A DNA stretch of 64,000 bases from Candidatus Aerophobota bacterium (lineage in GTDB: Bacteria > Aerophobota > Aerophobia > Aerophobales > JAGGXI01). Positions within the stretch are counted from its first letter, which is position 1. Each line of letters opens with the position of its first letter. The stretch lies in NCBI GenBank assembly GCA_021163155.1, contig JAGGXI010000038.1, positions 1 to 64,000 of the forward strand, in the 5' to 3' direction. The position numbers and the translations under genes are program-made. Below, one piece after another: positions 1 to 8,659 of this stretch. The notes beneath the pieces were generated by a model. It made no database searches. It had not been told where the DNA came from and worked only from the letters and a program-made list of their open reading frames with translations.

Positions 1-61
1 AATGAGTAAATAAGGAGATAAAAAACGAAATCAACGAGATAAACCAAATTAGGAGAAGAGA

Positions 62-451
62 ATGTATCCAAAAAATTTAAAGTATACAGAAACTCATGAA
101 TGGATAAAGGTTGATAAGAACATAGGTGCTATTGGCATTACAGATTTTGCAGTAGAAGAGTTAACTGATATTGTCTATGTAGAGCTACCCTCTATAGGAG
201 AAAAGGTTGCTAAGGGCACCTCTTTTGGAACTATAGAGTCAGTAAAGGCTGTCTCTGATTTAAACTCACCGGTAAGCGGACAGATCTTGGAGGTGAATAC
301 AGAATTATCCAAAAAACCTGAGATGGTAACCCAAGACCCGTATGGTAAAGGATGGATGATTAAAGTAAAAATAGAGGACTTAACCGACCTGGATACCTTA
401 ATGGATGTGGAAAATTATAAAGAATGGGTGAAAAAGGAGGAGGAGCATTGA
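62..451 (+). CDS. gcvH: Glycine cleavage system H protein
   Basis: This is the lipoyl carrier of the glycine cleavage system. It shuttles the aminomethyl group from P protein to T protein and is reoxidised by a lipoamide dehydrogenase. The 129 residues match the usual family length. The lipoylation motif ESVKAVSDLNSPVSG is present, with the acceptor lysine at residue 62. A GGAGAAGAG ribosome-binding site precedes the ATG. The stop overlaps the TTG start of the next gene, so the two are translationally coupled. T protein is not in the window and may lie upstream of base 1. Confidence 0.97.
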   Translation: MYPKNLKYTETHEWIKVDKNIGAIGITDFAVEELTDIVYVELPSIGEKVAKGTSFGTIESVKAVSDLNSPVSGQILEVNTELSKKPEMVTQDPYGKGWMIKVKIEDLTDLDTLMDVENYKEWVKKEEEH

Positions 452-1794
452 TACCTTATATCCCCAATACAAAAGAGGACCAGAAAAAGATGTTAAAGGA
501 GATAGGGGTAGAATCAATAGATGATTTATTTAAAGATATTCCTCAAAATCTGCAGCTGAAAGCTGAACTTAATCTTCCCTCATCGTTGTCGGAAATGGAG
601 CTAATTAATTGGACAAAGAAATTATCTCAAAAAAATGCTAATTTAGATGAGTATGTCTCTTTTTTAGGAGCAGGAAGCTACGACCATTTTATCCCTGCTG
701 TTGTCAATCATCTCTCTGCCAGGTCTGAGTTTTATACCTCTTATACTCCTTATCAAGCAGAAGCCAGCCAGGGGAATCTACAGGCTTCTTATGAATATCA
801 GAGCCTTATCTCTCGGCTTTTTCGAATGGATGTGTGCAATGCTTCTCTTTACGAGGGAGCAACAGCTTTAGCCGAGGCAGTTATTATGGCACATAATATT
901 AACCATCGTCAAAAAGTTTTATTAACTAAAACCATTCACCCAGAGTATCGTCAAGTTCTTGCCACCTATATAAAGAAGACTTTAGGTTTATCTATAGCAG
1001 AAATAGATTATGAAAATGGGATAACCGACCTTAATAAATTAAGAAAAGAAGTTGATAAAAATACGAGTTCTGTAGTTATTCAAAGCCCTAACTTTTTTGG
1101 ATGTTTAGAGAAAGTAAAACAGATAGAGGAGATTACTCATAAGTCAGGTTCTTTATATATTGTTTCTGTGGACCCTATATCCTTAGGATTGCTTACTCCG
1201 CCAGGGGATTACAATGCAGATATAGCTGTGGGAGAAGGACAAGTTCTGGGCAATCAGCTTAATTTTGGGGGACCTTATTTAGGAATTTTTACTTGCAAAA
1301 AGGAATTTATAAAGAAAATGCCGGGTAGAATTGTAGGAGAAACCCTTGATAAAGAGGGAAAAAGAGGATTTGTTTTAACTTTACAAACAAGAGAACAACA
1401 TATTCGAAGAGAGAAAGCGACCTCCAACATTTGCACTAATGAGGCCTTAAATGCTTTAAGGGCTACTATATATTTAGCTACATTGGGAGAGAAAGGGATA
1501 AAAGAGGTGGCTAATCTTTGCCTGCAAAAATCACATTATGCCTGGGAGAAAATATCTCAAATTCCTGGATTTAAACCTATTCTTGGCAGTCCTTTTTTTA
1601 AAGAATTTAGTATAAAATGCCCCCTCCCACCCCATAAGATAAATAAGTTACTCTGGAAGAATAAAATTATAGGAGGGTTTGATTTAGGAAAATTTTATCC
1701 AGAATTAGAAGACTCTTTGCTTATATGTGTGACTGAAAAGAGGACTAAAGAGGATATCGATAGATTTATCTCAATCTTAGGAGAGATGGTATGA
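448..1794 (+). CDS. gcvPA: Glycine dehydrogenase (decarboxylating) subunit 1
   Basis: This is the N-terminal half of the split, PLP-dependent P protein, which decarboxylates glycine and transfers the aminomethyl group to GcvH. An ATG exists at 424. I prefer TTG at 448 because a strong GGAGGAGG site lies just before it, at 436-443, and the protein then begins IPYIPNTKEDQKKML, as relatives do. That gives 448 residues, a normal length. The start overlaps the gcvH stop (TTGA) and the end overlaps the gcvPB start, so all three genes form one operon. The sequence ASYEYQSLISRLFRMDVCNAS is typical of the subunit. Confidence 0.95.
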   Translation: MIPYIPNTKEDQKKMLKEIGVESIDDLFKDIPQNLQLKAELNLPSSLSEMELINWTKKLSQKNANLDEYVSFLGAGSYDHFIPAVVNHLSARSEFYTSYTPYQAEASQGNLQASYEYQSLISRLFRMDVCNASLYEGATALAEAVIMAHNINHRQKVLLTKTIHPEYRQVLATYIKKTLGLSIAEIDYENGITDLNKLRKEVDKNTSSVVIQSPNFFGCLEKVKQIEEITHKSGSLYIVSVDPISLGLLTPPGDYNADIAVGEGQVLGNQLNFGGPYLGIFTCKKEFIKKMPGRIVGETLDKEGKRGFVLTLQTREQHIRREKATSNICTNEALNALRATIYLATLGEKGIKEVANLCLQKSHYAWEKISQIPGFKPILGSPFFKEFSIKCPLPPHKINKLLWKNKIIGGFDLGKFYPELEDSLLICVTEKRTKEDIDRFISILGEMV

Positions 1795-3248
1795 GAGAAC
1801 CTTTAATATTCGAGATAAATAAAAAAGGAAGAAAGGGGTATTCACTTCCTGAGTGTGATGTAGAGGAAAAAGAATTAAAAAGATTAATTCCTGAAGAATA
1901 TCTACGTAAGAGTGGTTTGGGCTTGCCCGAGGCAAGCGAGTTAGATTTAGTTCGTCATTTTACCCGATTATCCCAAAAAAATGTGAGCATAGATACAAAC
2001 TTTTATCCTCTTGGTTCCTGTACTATGAAGTATAACCCCAAAGTAAATGAAGATATAGCTCATCTATCCGGCTTTGCTGAAGTTCATCCCTATCAATCGC
2101 AGAATACTGTGCAGGGAATACTTCAATTGCTTTATGAGGTAGAAAAGCTTCTATGCGAGATATCAGGAATGGATAAAGTCTCATTGCAGCCCGCTGCCGG
2201 GGCTCACGGTGAACTTACAAGTATGATGATGATAAAGGCTTATTATGAGGATAAAAAAGAAAAGAGAGATACAGTTCTTATACCTGACTCTGCTCATGGA
2301 ACCAATCCTGCCAGTTCTCACTTTTGTGGTTTTCGAGTAGTAGAGGTGAAATCAAATAGATACGGGGGGGTGGATTTAAATGATTTGATAAAAAAGATGG
2401 ATGCAAAAGTAGCAGCCTTAATGCTCACCATTCCTAACACTTTGGGTTTATTTGAGAAAAATATACTAAATATTTCCGAGATTGTTCATAATAAAGGAAG
2501 CTTTCTTTATATGGACGGTGCCAATTTAAATGCTCTATTAGGAATAGTTAAACCATCCGATTTTGGGATAGATATAATGCATTTTAATCTCCATAAGACT
2601 TTTTCTACTCCTCATGGTGGGGGAGGTCCGGGTTCAGGACCTGTAGGAGCGAAGGAAGAGTTGGTTCCCTATTTACCTATACCTACAGTAGAAAAAGGCG
2701 AGGAGAACTATTATTTTGACTATAATAGACCTAAGTCCATAGGAAAAGTTAGGTCTTTTTATGGAAATGTTGAGGTGATTATAAAAGCATACTGTTATAT
2801 AAGGTCTTTAGGGAAAGAAGGATTAAAGAAAGTGAGTCATAATGCCATCTTAAATGCCAATTATTTAATGAAAAGGTTAAAAAGGTCTTTTTATCTTCCT
2901 TACGAGCAACCCTGCATGCATGAGTTTGTTCTCTCTGGAGAGAATGAAAAGATAAATAATATCAGAACTCTGGATATTGCTAAACGTCTTTTAGATTTTG
3001 GTTTTCATCCTCCTACCATTTATTTTCCTTTAATAGTAAAAGGGGCTTTAATGATTGAACCTACAGAAACAGAATCCAAAGAAACTCTGGATGCTTTTGC
3101 TTCTGCTTTGATTTATATTGCTAAAGAGATGAGAGAGAAGCCGCATTTACTAAAGAACGCTCCCCAGGAGACCTCTGTTTTCCGATTAGATGAGGTAAAA
3201 GCAGCTAAAGAGCTAAAGCTGAAATGGCAAGGAACTCTAGATGAATAA
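1791..3248 (+). CDS. gcvPB: Glycine dehydrogenase (decarboxylating) subunit 2
   Basis: This is the PLP-binding half of glycine dehydrogenase, 485 residues. The Schiff-base lysine is K269 in HFNLHKTFSTPHGGGGPG, followed by the glycine-rich loop of the family. Its ATG overlaps the gcvPA stop (ATGA). The 3' end carries a 26-base stretch (3214-3239) that recurs exactly at 5170-5195, just before the lipoate-ligase-like gene. This suggests that gene originally followed gcvPB directly. Confidence 0.96.
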   Translation: MREPLIFEINKKGRKGYSLPECDVEEKELKRLIPEEYLRKSGLGLPEASELDLVRHFTRLSQKNVSIDTNFYPLGSCTMKYNPKVNEDIAHLSGFAEVHPYQSQNTVQGILQLLYEVEKLLCEISGMDKVSLQPAAGAHGELTSMMMIKAYYEDKKEKRDTVLIPDSAHGTNPASSHFCGFRVVEVKSNRYGGVDLNDLIKKMDAKVAALMLTIPNTLGLFEKNILNISEIVHNKGSFLYMDGANLNALLGIVKPSDFGIDIMHFNLHKTFSTPHGGGGPGSGPVGAKEELVPYLPIPTVEKGEENYYFDYNRPKSIGKVRSFYGNVEVIIKAYCYIRSLGKEGLKKVSHNAILNANYLMKRLKRSFYLPYEQPCMHEFVLSGENEKINNIRTLDIAKRLLDFGFHPPTIYFPLIVKGALMIEPTETESKETLDAFASALIYIAKEMREKPHLLKNAPQETSVFRLDEVKAAKELKLKWQGTLDE

Positions 3249-3270
3249 AATCTTACGGCGGCTCAGCGAG
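3214..3270 (+). repeat. Duplicated gcvPB-end / lplA-start segment, left copy
   Basis: Bases 3214-3239 are identical to 5170-5195. The similarity continues past the gcvPB stop: the ATG at 3241 opens a 15-codon frame (M-N-K-I-L-R-R-L-S, ending at TAA 3286) that resembles the real start of the gene at 5197 (M-S-K-D-L-R-W-L-Q). I read it as a decayed 5' end of that gene, left when the 3271-5169 segment was inserted with duplication of the junction. Confidence 0.75.
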
Positions 3271-3495
3271 TCTTTAATAATTGGATAAAATAACTTAAGA
3301 CGGTAAAATATCTGGTAAAGTTAAATAAACCTTAAAAAGGGGAAAAATAGAAAATATAATTTTCCTTAGCAAGAGGTAATTTTTGATTACTCTTTATGAA
3401 GCAAAATAGAAATAGTCTAAACTCTTATATTTCACCTACCCAATGATAATTTGTTGAAACGTGGTTAAAATTAATAATAACAAGGAGTATATAAA

Positions 3496-4683
3496 GTGAG
3501 TAAAAAAATTTTAGATAAAGCTATAGAATTAAAAGAAGAGCTAACTAAAATACGTCAGAATATTCACCAACATCCTGAGTTATCTTTTCAAGAGTTTAGA
3601 ACAACAGTTTTTATTAAAAAAGAACTGAAGAAGTTGGGAATTACAATAGTACCTCTAAAATCTAAAACTGGAGTATTGGGCCTTTTAAAAGGTAAAAAAA
3701 AATCAGCTAAAGAAACAATCATAGCTTTAAGAGCTGATATAGACGCCTTACCGATTCAAGAACAGACAGGTTTGAAATATCAATCTGTAAATAAAGAAAT
3801 AATGCATGCTTGTGGCCATGATGGGCATATTGCTGTATTATTAGGGGTTGCTAAGCTATTAAGCTCTATAAAAAGTGATTTTTCAGGAGTAGTAAAATTT
3901 ATTTTCCAGCCAGCAGAAGAAGTATTTGGAGGAGCTAAAATGATGATTAAAGAAGGAGTTCTGGTAAACCCTCCAGTTGATATTATAGTAGCTCTACACT
4001 GCTGTCCATTAATAGAAGTAGGGGAAATAGGAATATACGATGGAACTTATATGGCTTCCGCTGATAAATTTACTATAAATATTTTAGGAAAGGGTGCTCA
4101 TGGGGCCTATCCTCATAAATCTGATGACCCTGTATTGACAGCGGCTCAAGTGATTGTAGCTTTACAGGAGATTATAAGCCGAGAGATAAATGCTTTAGAT
4201 AAAACAGTAATCTCTGTTTGTACTATAAGAGGAGGTAAGGCCTTTAATGTTATTCCGGAAATAGTTAACTTATCTGGGACGGTAAGGTGCCATAACCCAG
4301 AGGTAAGAAATACTATAAAAGAAAAAATGGAGAGGATTATAAAAGGAGTTACTTCTGCTTATAAATGTAGTTATCAATTTAATTATGAATTTTGCGTTCC
4401 TCCTTTGGTAAACACCTCGGAAGTAAACACCTTGATTGCTAAAGCTGCTAAGGAAACTTTAGGAGAAGGTAAAGTGGAAAGTTTGGCTTGCCCGGCGATG
4501 AGCTCAGAGGATTTTTCTGTTTATCTGGGAAAATTACCACGAGGAGCTTTTTTTAGATTAGGAATTGCTAATCCAGGGGAAAAGCCGCTAATTTTACATA
4601 ATAGTCATTTTAATTTTAATGACAGGGCTATTCCTTATGGTGTTGCTGTATTAACTCAATTAGTATTAGATTTAAATAACTAA
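3496..4683 (+). CDS. M20 family metal-dependent amidohydrolase
   Basis: This is a zinc or manganese aminoacylase/carboxypeptidase of the M20D type (hippurate, N-acyl-amino-acid or indole-acetyl-amino-acid hydrolase-like), 395 residues. Metal ligands are visible in HACGHDGH (C106, H108) and QPAEE (E141/E142), with H168 in ALHCCP and the substrate loop ALRADIDALPIQEQ. The GTG start follows AAGGAG. The substrate cannot be told. It sits alone between two copies of the gcvPB/lplA junction, which points to insertion into a gcvPB-lplA operon. A paralogue lies at 6034-7245 on the other strand. Confidence 0.88.
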   Translation: MSKKILDKAIELKEELTKIRQNIHQHPELSFQEFRTTVFIKKELKKLGITIVPLKSKTGVLGLLKGKKKSAKETIIALRADIDALPIQEQTGLKYQSVNKEIMHACGHDGHIAVLLGVAKLLSSIKSDFSGVVKFIFQPAEEVFGGAKMMIKEGVLVNPPVDIIVALHCCPLIEVGEIGIYDGTYMASADKFTINILGKGAHGAYPHKSDDPVLTAAQVIVALQEIISREINALDKTVISVCTIRGGKAFNVIPEIVNLSGTVRCHNPEVRNTIKEKMERIIKGVTSAYKCSYQFNYEFCVPPLVNTSEVNTLIAKAAKETLGEGKVESLACPAMSSEDFSVYLGKLPRGAFFRLGIANPGEKPLILHNSHFNFNDRAIPYGVAVLTQLVLDLNN

Positions 4684-4734
4684 TTAAATGATCATTTTGA
4701 ATTCGATGATTTAAGAATGAACCTTTTTTGAAAA

Positions 4735-4858
4735 CCAACTTTTGTAGGAAACTCATCTTATTAGATTTTTAGAATATCTTGAAATTCGTAATATTTGCAT
4801 TAATAACGATCTATGTAAGAAGAGAAGGATTAATTTCAAAATCACAGATTCCACATTT
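4735..4858 (+). repeat. 124-bp inverted repeat, left copy
   Basis: The reverse complement of 15444-15567 matches this stretch with about three differences by eye. No reading frame spans it. The two copies are in opposite orientation about 10.6 kb apart, around the lipoate ligase, M20, GntR, Kor, SucCD and hydantoinase genes. Confidence 0.85.
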
Positions 4859-4902
4859 AGGATATGGTTACCTTTGTGGCATCTGAGTTTACGCTATAAA
4901 GT

Positions 4903-4969
4903 ATGGTAGCCGCAACCTTTAGGTTGCGCTGTTTTACGTAGGCTCTAATCCTTGCAGCTACCATTTTTT
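4903..4969 (+). terminator. Nested hairpin with T-run
   Basis: An outer 8-bp stem (ATGGTAGC at 4903-4910, GCTACCAT at 4957-4964) encloses a perfect inner palindrome, CGCAACCT/AGGTTGCG, at 4911-4928, and is followed by TTTTTT. It could end transcription from the M20 gene 220 bases upstream. It may equally be a dispersed repeat: a relative of its left half lies at 11221-11250. Confidence 0.5.
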
Positions 4970-5052
4970 CGTGCAAAAGTTAGCTAAAAAGATAAACCCG
5001 TCGCTTTGCTTCTCAAACATAAATTTTTTTTCATCAACTCAAAGACTTGTTA

Positions 5053-5082
5053 AGTAGGGAACGGTCGCGACCGCTCCCTACT
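5053..5082. repeat. Long palindrome with GGTCGCGACC core, left copy
   Basis: A near-perfect 30-base palindrome with core GAACGGTCGCGACCGCTC, flanked by AGTAGG and CCTACT. A second copy is at 15411-15436. Next to it, 5083-5131 is an inverted relative of 15163-15211 and 60348-60378 (shared CCCTGAAGAAGCCTTATA). The whole 4684-5196 gap is a mosaic of repeats with no gene. Confidence 0.8.
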
Positions 5083-5169
5083 ATAAGGCTTCTTCAGGGA
5101 AAGTCCCTCGATACTTATTAAACCCCTGAACTAATTACTTCTCTATGTATATCAAGAAAAGCTCAAAAT

Positions 5170-5226
5170 TAAAGCTGAAATGGCAAGGAACTCTAAATGA
5201 GTAAAGATTTACGATGGTTACAAAGT
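5170..5226 (+). repeat. Duplicated gcvPB-end / lplA-start segment, right copy
   Basis: Bases 5170-5195 repeat the last codons of gcvPB (3214-3239) exactly, here outside any gene. They run into the ATG at 5197. The match identifies the ancestral neighbour of the lipoate-ligase-like gene. Confidence 0.8.
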
Positions 5227-6006
5227 TACCCAGGAGTAAAACAATGGAATTTAGTGGAAGACAACTTTTTGGAGCCTTCAATGAATATAGCTATAGAAGA
5301 GCTTATAGGCATTGAGGTCGGAAATGGTCTTCTTCCTCCTACATTGCGATTGTGGAGAAATAGAAAAAAATGTTTTGTTTTAGGCTCATCGTATGCCAAA
5401 AAATTTGCTTCTAATCCGCAAAGAAAAGGAATATTTAAAGCCAAAGGAATAGATATAGTAAAAAAATTTAGCGGTGGAGAAGCAGTTTTTCAGGATTTTA
5501 GCTGCTTAAATTTTAGTATTACTGTCCCTAATGGTTCCAGGCAAGGTTTCGCTAATATAAAGGATGCGTTTGAGACTCTCTCCTCGGGAGTAATATTAGC
5601 TTTAAACAGAAAAGGGGTTCATTGCCAACAAACTAAGGTTGAGGATACCTTTTGCCCTGGTCCTTATGATATTGCTATAGATAACCGAAAGTTAGCCGGC
5701 GTTTCTATGGCTTGGCGTAGTAAATTTATATTAGTTCATGGGACTTTACTGGTAAATGCAGATATAGATGAGTATTTTAAGAGAATAAAGGAGATTTATT
5801 TATATGGTCCTATTACAAGAAAAATAGAAAAAGAGAAAATGAGTACTTTAGCTATAGAAAAGGGAGAAAAGATTAATTTAAATAAATTATGCGATGATAT
5901 TGTCGAAGGGTATAGAGGCCTATTCCAAATAGATTTTGTTAAGCGGAAGCTATCTTCTAAGGAGAAAGATATAGCTGAAGAGTTAAAGGACAAGTATCGG
6001 TTGTAG
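5197..6006 (+). CDS. Lipoate-protein ligase A family protein
   Basis: A 269-residue member of the BPL/LplA/LipB fold, expected to attach lipoate or octanoate to H protein. The family signature is visible but altered: SGGEAVFQD at 92-100 stands where many ligases have SGGGAVYHD. K165 in DNRKLAG sits where the conserved catalytic lysine is expected. The duplicated gcvPB tail just upstream suggests it was once co-transcribed with gcvH-PA-PB, which fits a role in loading GcvH. No strong ribosome-binding site is seen before the ATG. It could be an octanoyl-transferase or amidotransferase variant of the family. Confidence 0.85.
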   Translation: MSKDLRWLQSYPGVKQWNLVEDNFLEPSMNIAIEELIGIEVGNGLLPPTLRLWRNRKKCFVLGSSYAKKFASNPQRKGIFKAKGIDIVKKFSGGEAVFQDFSCLNFSITVPNGSRQGFANIKDAFETLSSGVILALNRKGVHCQQTKVEDTFCPGPYDIAIDNRKLAGVSMAWRSKFILVHGTLLVNADIDEYFKRIKEIYLYGPITRKIEKEKMSTLAIEKGEKINLNKLCDDIVEGYRGLFQIDFVKRKLSSKEKDIAEELKDKYRL

Positions 6007-6033
6007 AGCCCTTACAAAAACTTAAACCCAGAT

Positions 6034-7245
6034 TCAGCAAATTAAATAATGCTCATTAAGTTTATTATGGAGTATTATAGAACTTCTAATCGCTAAATAG
6101 GTAGTCCATGCCACTCCAAGAGATAGGATGGATTCATCTAAAACAAAATGAGAACTATGAAGGCCGGACTTTCCTCCTATACCTAAAAGCCCAAAACAGG
6201 CTGGGATTTTGGAGGAATAAAAAGAAAAATCTTCTGCTACTAAAGTGGGATTACTCATTCTTATTGTTTTTTTCTTCCCCCAAAATTCTTCTGCCCATTT
6301 TACTACTTGAGAGGTAAGAATAGGATGATTAATAACAGAAGGGTAAACTCGATGGTAATTTAATTTTCCTTTCGCTCTAAAAGTAGCAGTTACTCCTTTA
6401 ACTATTTCCTCTAAACGTCGTTCTACATAATCTTGAACCTTAGAAGATAAAGCACGTACTGTTCCTTCAATAACAGCTTTTTTCGGGATGATATTATAGG
6501 CGTCTCCTGATTTAATACTTCCAAAAGTAATAACTATAGAATCAAGGGGAGAGATTTCACGAGAAACTAATTCCTGACAAGCTAATATCAAATGAGAGGC
6601 AATTACTATAGAATCTATACCTAAATTTGGTTTTGCTGCATGAGCACTTTGACCTTGAACTTCAATAGTTATTCGATCAGATGTACCAGTTAAAACCTCG
6701 GGTTTAGTAGCAAAGACTCCTAAAGGTAACTCAGGCCATAAATGATGCCCGAACATTGTCTTGATTCCAAATTCTTTTATCAATCCTTTATCTATCAATG
6801 TTTTGGCACCAGCATGACCTTCTTCTGCTGGTTGGAAAACAAGGACTACCTTACCCCTCAACTGGGACTGTAGTTGAGATAATAAATGAGCGGTACCTAA
6901 TAGAATAGCTGTATGGGCATCATGACCACAAGCATGCATCTGTCCAGGTATCTTTGAGGAAAAAGAAAGGCCTGTTTCTTCATTTATAGCTAATGCATCC
7001 ATATCTGCCCGTAAAGCCTGAGTAGAGCCAGGTTTATTCCCTTCTATTACTCCAACAACTCCTGTAGTTCCACCATAATTGGAATGGACCTCAAAACCTA
7101 ATCTTTTTAGTTCTTCGCTTACCAACTGAGCTGTCTTTATTTCTTCAAATCCTAATTCTGGATATTGATGAATTTTCCGTCTTATTTTTATAACCTTATC
7201 CTCTATCTTACGAACAAGCGTAGTTACCTCTTTTTTGAGATTCAT
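6034..7245 (-). CDS. M20 family metal-dependent amidohydrolase
   Basis: A second M20D amidohydrolase, 403 residues, paralogous to the one at 3496-4683. HACGHDAH supplies C106 and H108, QPAEE supplies E141/E142, and ALRADMDALAINEE is the usual active-site loop. The ATG is preceded by GGAGAA. It is transcribed away from the GntR gene at 7773 across a 527-bp gap, so the regulator might act on it. Likely substrates are N-acyl amino acids or small peptides. The exact one cannot be read from sequence. Confidence 0.88.
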   Translation of the reverse strand: MNLKKEVTTLVRKIEDKVIKIRRKIHQYPELGFEEIKTAQLVSEELKRLGFEVHSNYGGTTGVVGVIEGNKPGSTQALRADMDALAINEETGLSFSSKIPGQMHACGHDAHTAILLGTAHLLSQLQSQLRGKVVLVFQPAEEGHAGAKTLIDKGLIKEFGIKTMFGHHLWPELPLGVFATKPEVLTGTSDRITIEVQGQSAHAAKPNLGIDSIVIASHLILACQELVSREISPLDSIVITFGSIKSGDAYNIIPKKAVIEGTVRALSSKVQDYVERRLEEIVKGVTATFRAKGKLNYHRVYPSVINHPILTSQVVKWAEEFWGKKKTIRMSNPTLVAEDFSFYSSKIPACFGLLGIGGKSGLHSSHFVLDESILSLGVAWTTYLAIRSSIILHNKLNEHYLIC

Positions 7246-7287
7246 CTATCTATTCTCCTTTTTATCCATTACTCAATTTAAATTGAT

Positions 7288-7325
7288 TAATCCAGCTTCG
7301 GTAAATTGTTAGAGTACCTGGCCTA
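7288..7325 (+). repeat. Family A dispersed repeat, partial
   Basis: Resembles the family A core CAGATTCGGCAAACTGTTAG followed by AGTGCTTGGCC. Other copies are at 20563-20690, 27230-27296, 35293-35520, 39477-39602, 46252-46325 and 48674-48795. Non-coding. Confidence 0.6.
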
Positions 7326-7508
7326 TTTTTTGTTCCTAAAAAGCTTTAAAAAATTTAATTTTCATAAAAATTAGATTCAGAGCAATATTTTAGGATAAAC
7401 TTAATAATCATTATTCAAATTGCCAGGTTAATAATAGCTATTTTTGTCTACGATAATTTATTTTATATATGAAAATATCTGTGTCAATTTTTTAAAAAAT
7501 AAGATTTT

Positions 7509-7591
7509 TGAAAAAGTTAGAAATTTTTGATTTCGCAGATAAAAGTCCAAATTACATAAATTAGAGGACTCTGGAGGTTTTTCAGAGGCCT
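7509..7591 (+). repeat. Family B dispersed repeat
   Basis: Shares GATTTCGCAGATAAAAGTCC and an imperfect hairpin GGACTCTGGAGG/TTTTTCAGAGGCC with copies at 50240-50365, 50460-50555 and 55712-55805. An inverted partial copy is at 48890-48980. Non-coding. Confidence 0.75.
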
Positions 7592-7685
7592 TAAAAAATA
7601 GGAGCTTTCCAAAAATCAGTAATGAGAATATGAATAAATCTATGAATAATTTGGGTAGCTTTTATTTAATAAGGCAAAACCGATA

Positions 7686-7733
7686 TTGACATTTTTGGAA
7701 AATATTACATAATATAAATGAATCCCGAATACG
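7686..7733 (+). promoter_or_regulatory. Sigma-70-type promoter and candidate operator for the GntR/kor operon
   Basis: TTGACA at 7686-7691 and TAATAT at 7710-7715 with an 18-base spacer. Just downstream, near the expected start point, is CCGAATACGG (7724-7733), a short inverted repeat (CCG/CGG arms) where an autoregulating GntR protein could bind. The operator is inference. Confidence 0.55.
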
Positions 7734-7772
7734 GAATTCTAAATTAAGTTTTAAGGAGACTTATATAAATCT

Positions 7773-8420
7773 ATGCCAATAAATCCTAAAAGAAGAGTTA
7801 GACATACAAATGTGGAAGAGAAGACTTTCGAGGCTCTTAAAGATATGATTTTAGTACAGGAGTTAAAACCTGGGGAGAGAATAATCCAGGATTCTGTTGC
7901 TAATAATCTTGGAGTGAGCAGAACACCAGTAAAGAAAGCTTTAACAAAACTTGCTGAATTAGGGCTGGTTACTGTCAATTTAAAAGGACAAATTTATGTC
8001 AAAAGATTCTCTAAAAAGGAGATGCTGGCAACATATGATGTTCGAGAGGTATTGGAAGGATTATCTGCAAGACTGGCAGCAGAAAAGATAGGGGAGAAGG
8101 ATATAAAAAAGATGCGAGAGATGTTTACTTGTTTAAAGGAATCCGTAGGCGAATCCCCTTCTAAATTATATGCAGCTACTGATTTAAAATTTCATGAGTT
8201 TTTAGCACAGAAAAGTGGCAATGAGGTTTTGTGTAAAATTATTCAAGGTTTTGGTATTCAAATTGCTGCATTTGAACCAGGAGTATTTAGATCTCCCAAA
8301 GATACTTTAAAGGACCATCTTAAAATCATTGATGCTTTGGCGAATCATAATGGAGAGTTAGCTGAAACTTTGATGCGTACGCATATTAGAGCTACAAGAA
8401 AAAAAATTGCAAATTCATAA
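7773..8420 (+). CDS. GntR family regulator, FCD type
   Basis: A 215-residue transcription factor. A winged helix covers about residues 15-80 (VANNLGVSRTPVKKALTKL is the recognition region), and an all-helical FCD ligand domain covers about 85-210, with LKFHEFLAQKSGN. FCD regulators commonly sense carboxylic acids. It is 23 bases upstream of the ferredoxin subunit of the 2-oxoacid oxidoreductase and in the same direction, so it probably controls that operon and itself. Confidence 0.88.
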   Translation: MPINPKRRVRHTNVEEKTFEALKDMILVQELKPGERIIQDSVANNLGVSRTPVKKALTKLAELGLVTVNLKGQIYVKRFSKKEMLATYDVREVLEGLSARLAAEKIGEKDIKKMREMFTCLKESVGESPSKLYAATDLKFHEFLAQKSGNEVLCKIIQGFGIQIAAFEPGVFRSPKDTLKDHLKIIDALANHNGELAETLMRTHIRATRKKIANS

Positions 8421-8443
8421 AAAAAGCTTTAAAAGGAGAAAGG

Positions 8444-8659
8444 ATGAAAAAAATTCATATAGATGAAAATCTATGCACAGGATGCGGTATTTGCATAGAA
8501 TTTTGCCCTAAAAATGTTTTATCTTATTCACCCCAACGAAGTATTAGAGGAATTTATCCTGCACAGGTAGAAAATTTAGAGACTTGCACTCTCTGTAGGG
8601 TGTGTGAGTTATACTGCTCAGCTTTTGCTATAGCTGTGGAAGGAGAAAAAAATGAATAA
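8444..8659 (+). CDS. korD: 2-oxoacid:ferredoxin oxidoreductase, ferredoxin-type delta subunit
   Basis: A 71-residue 2[4Fe-4S] protein. Cluster cysteines are C11, C14, C17, C21 and C48, C51, C54, C58. AAGGAG precedes the ATG, and the 3' end overlaps the start of the alpha subunit gene. It is the electron relay from the catalytic subunits to soluble ferredoxin. The symbol is by position and family; the substrate specificity (2-oxoglutarate or another 2-oxoacid) is not proved. Confidence 0.85.
   Translation: MKKIHIDENLCTGCGICIEFCPKNVLSYSPQRSIRGIYPAQVENLETCTLCRVCELYCSAFAIAVEGEKNE

Noticed and set aside
1-61. End of a gcvT gene at the window start
   Set aside because: Too few bases to read any protein; only the expected operon order suggests it.
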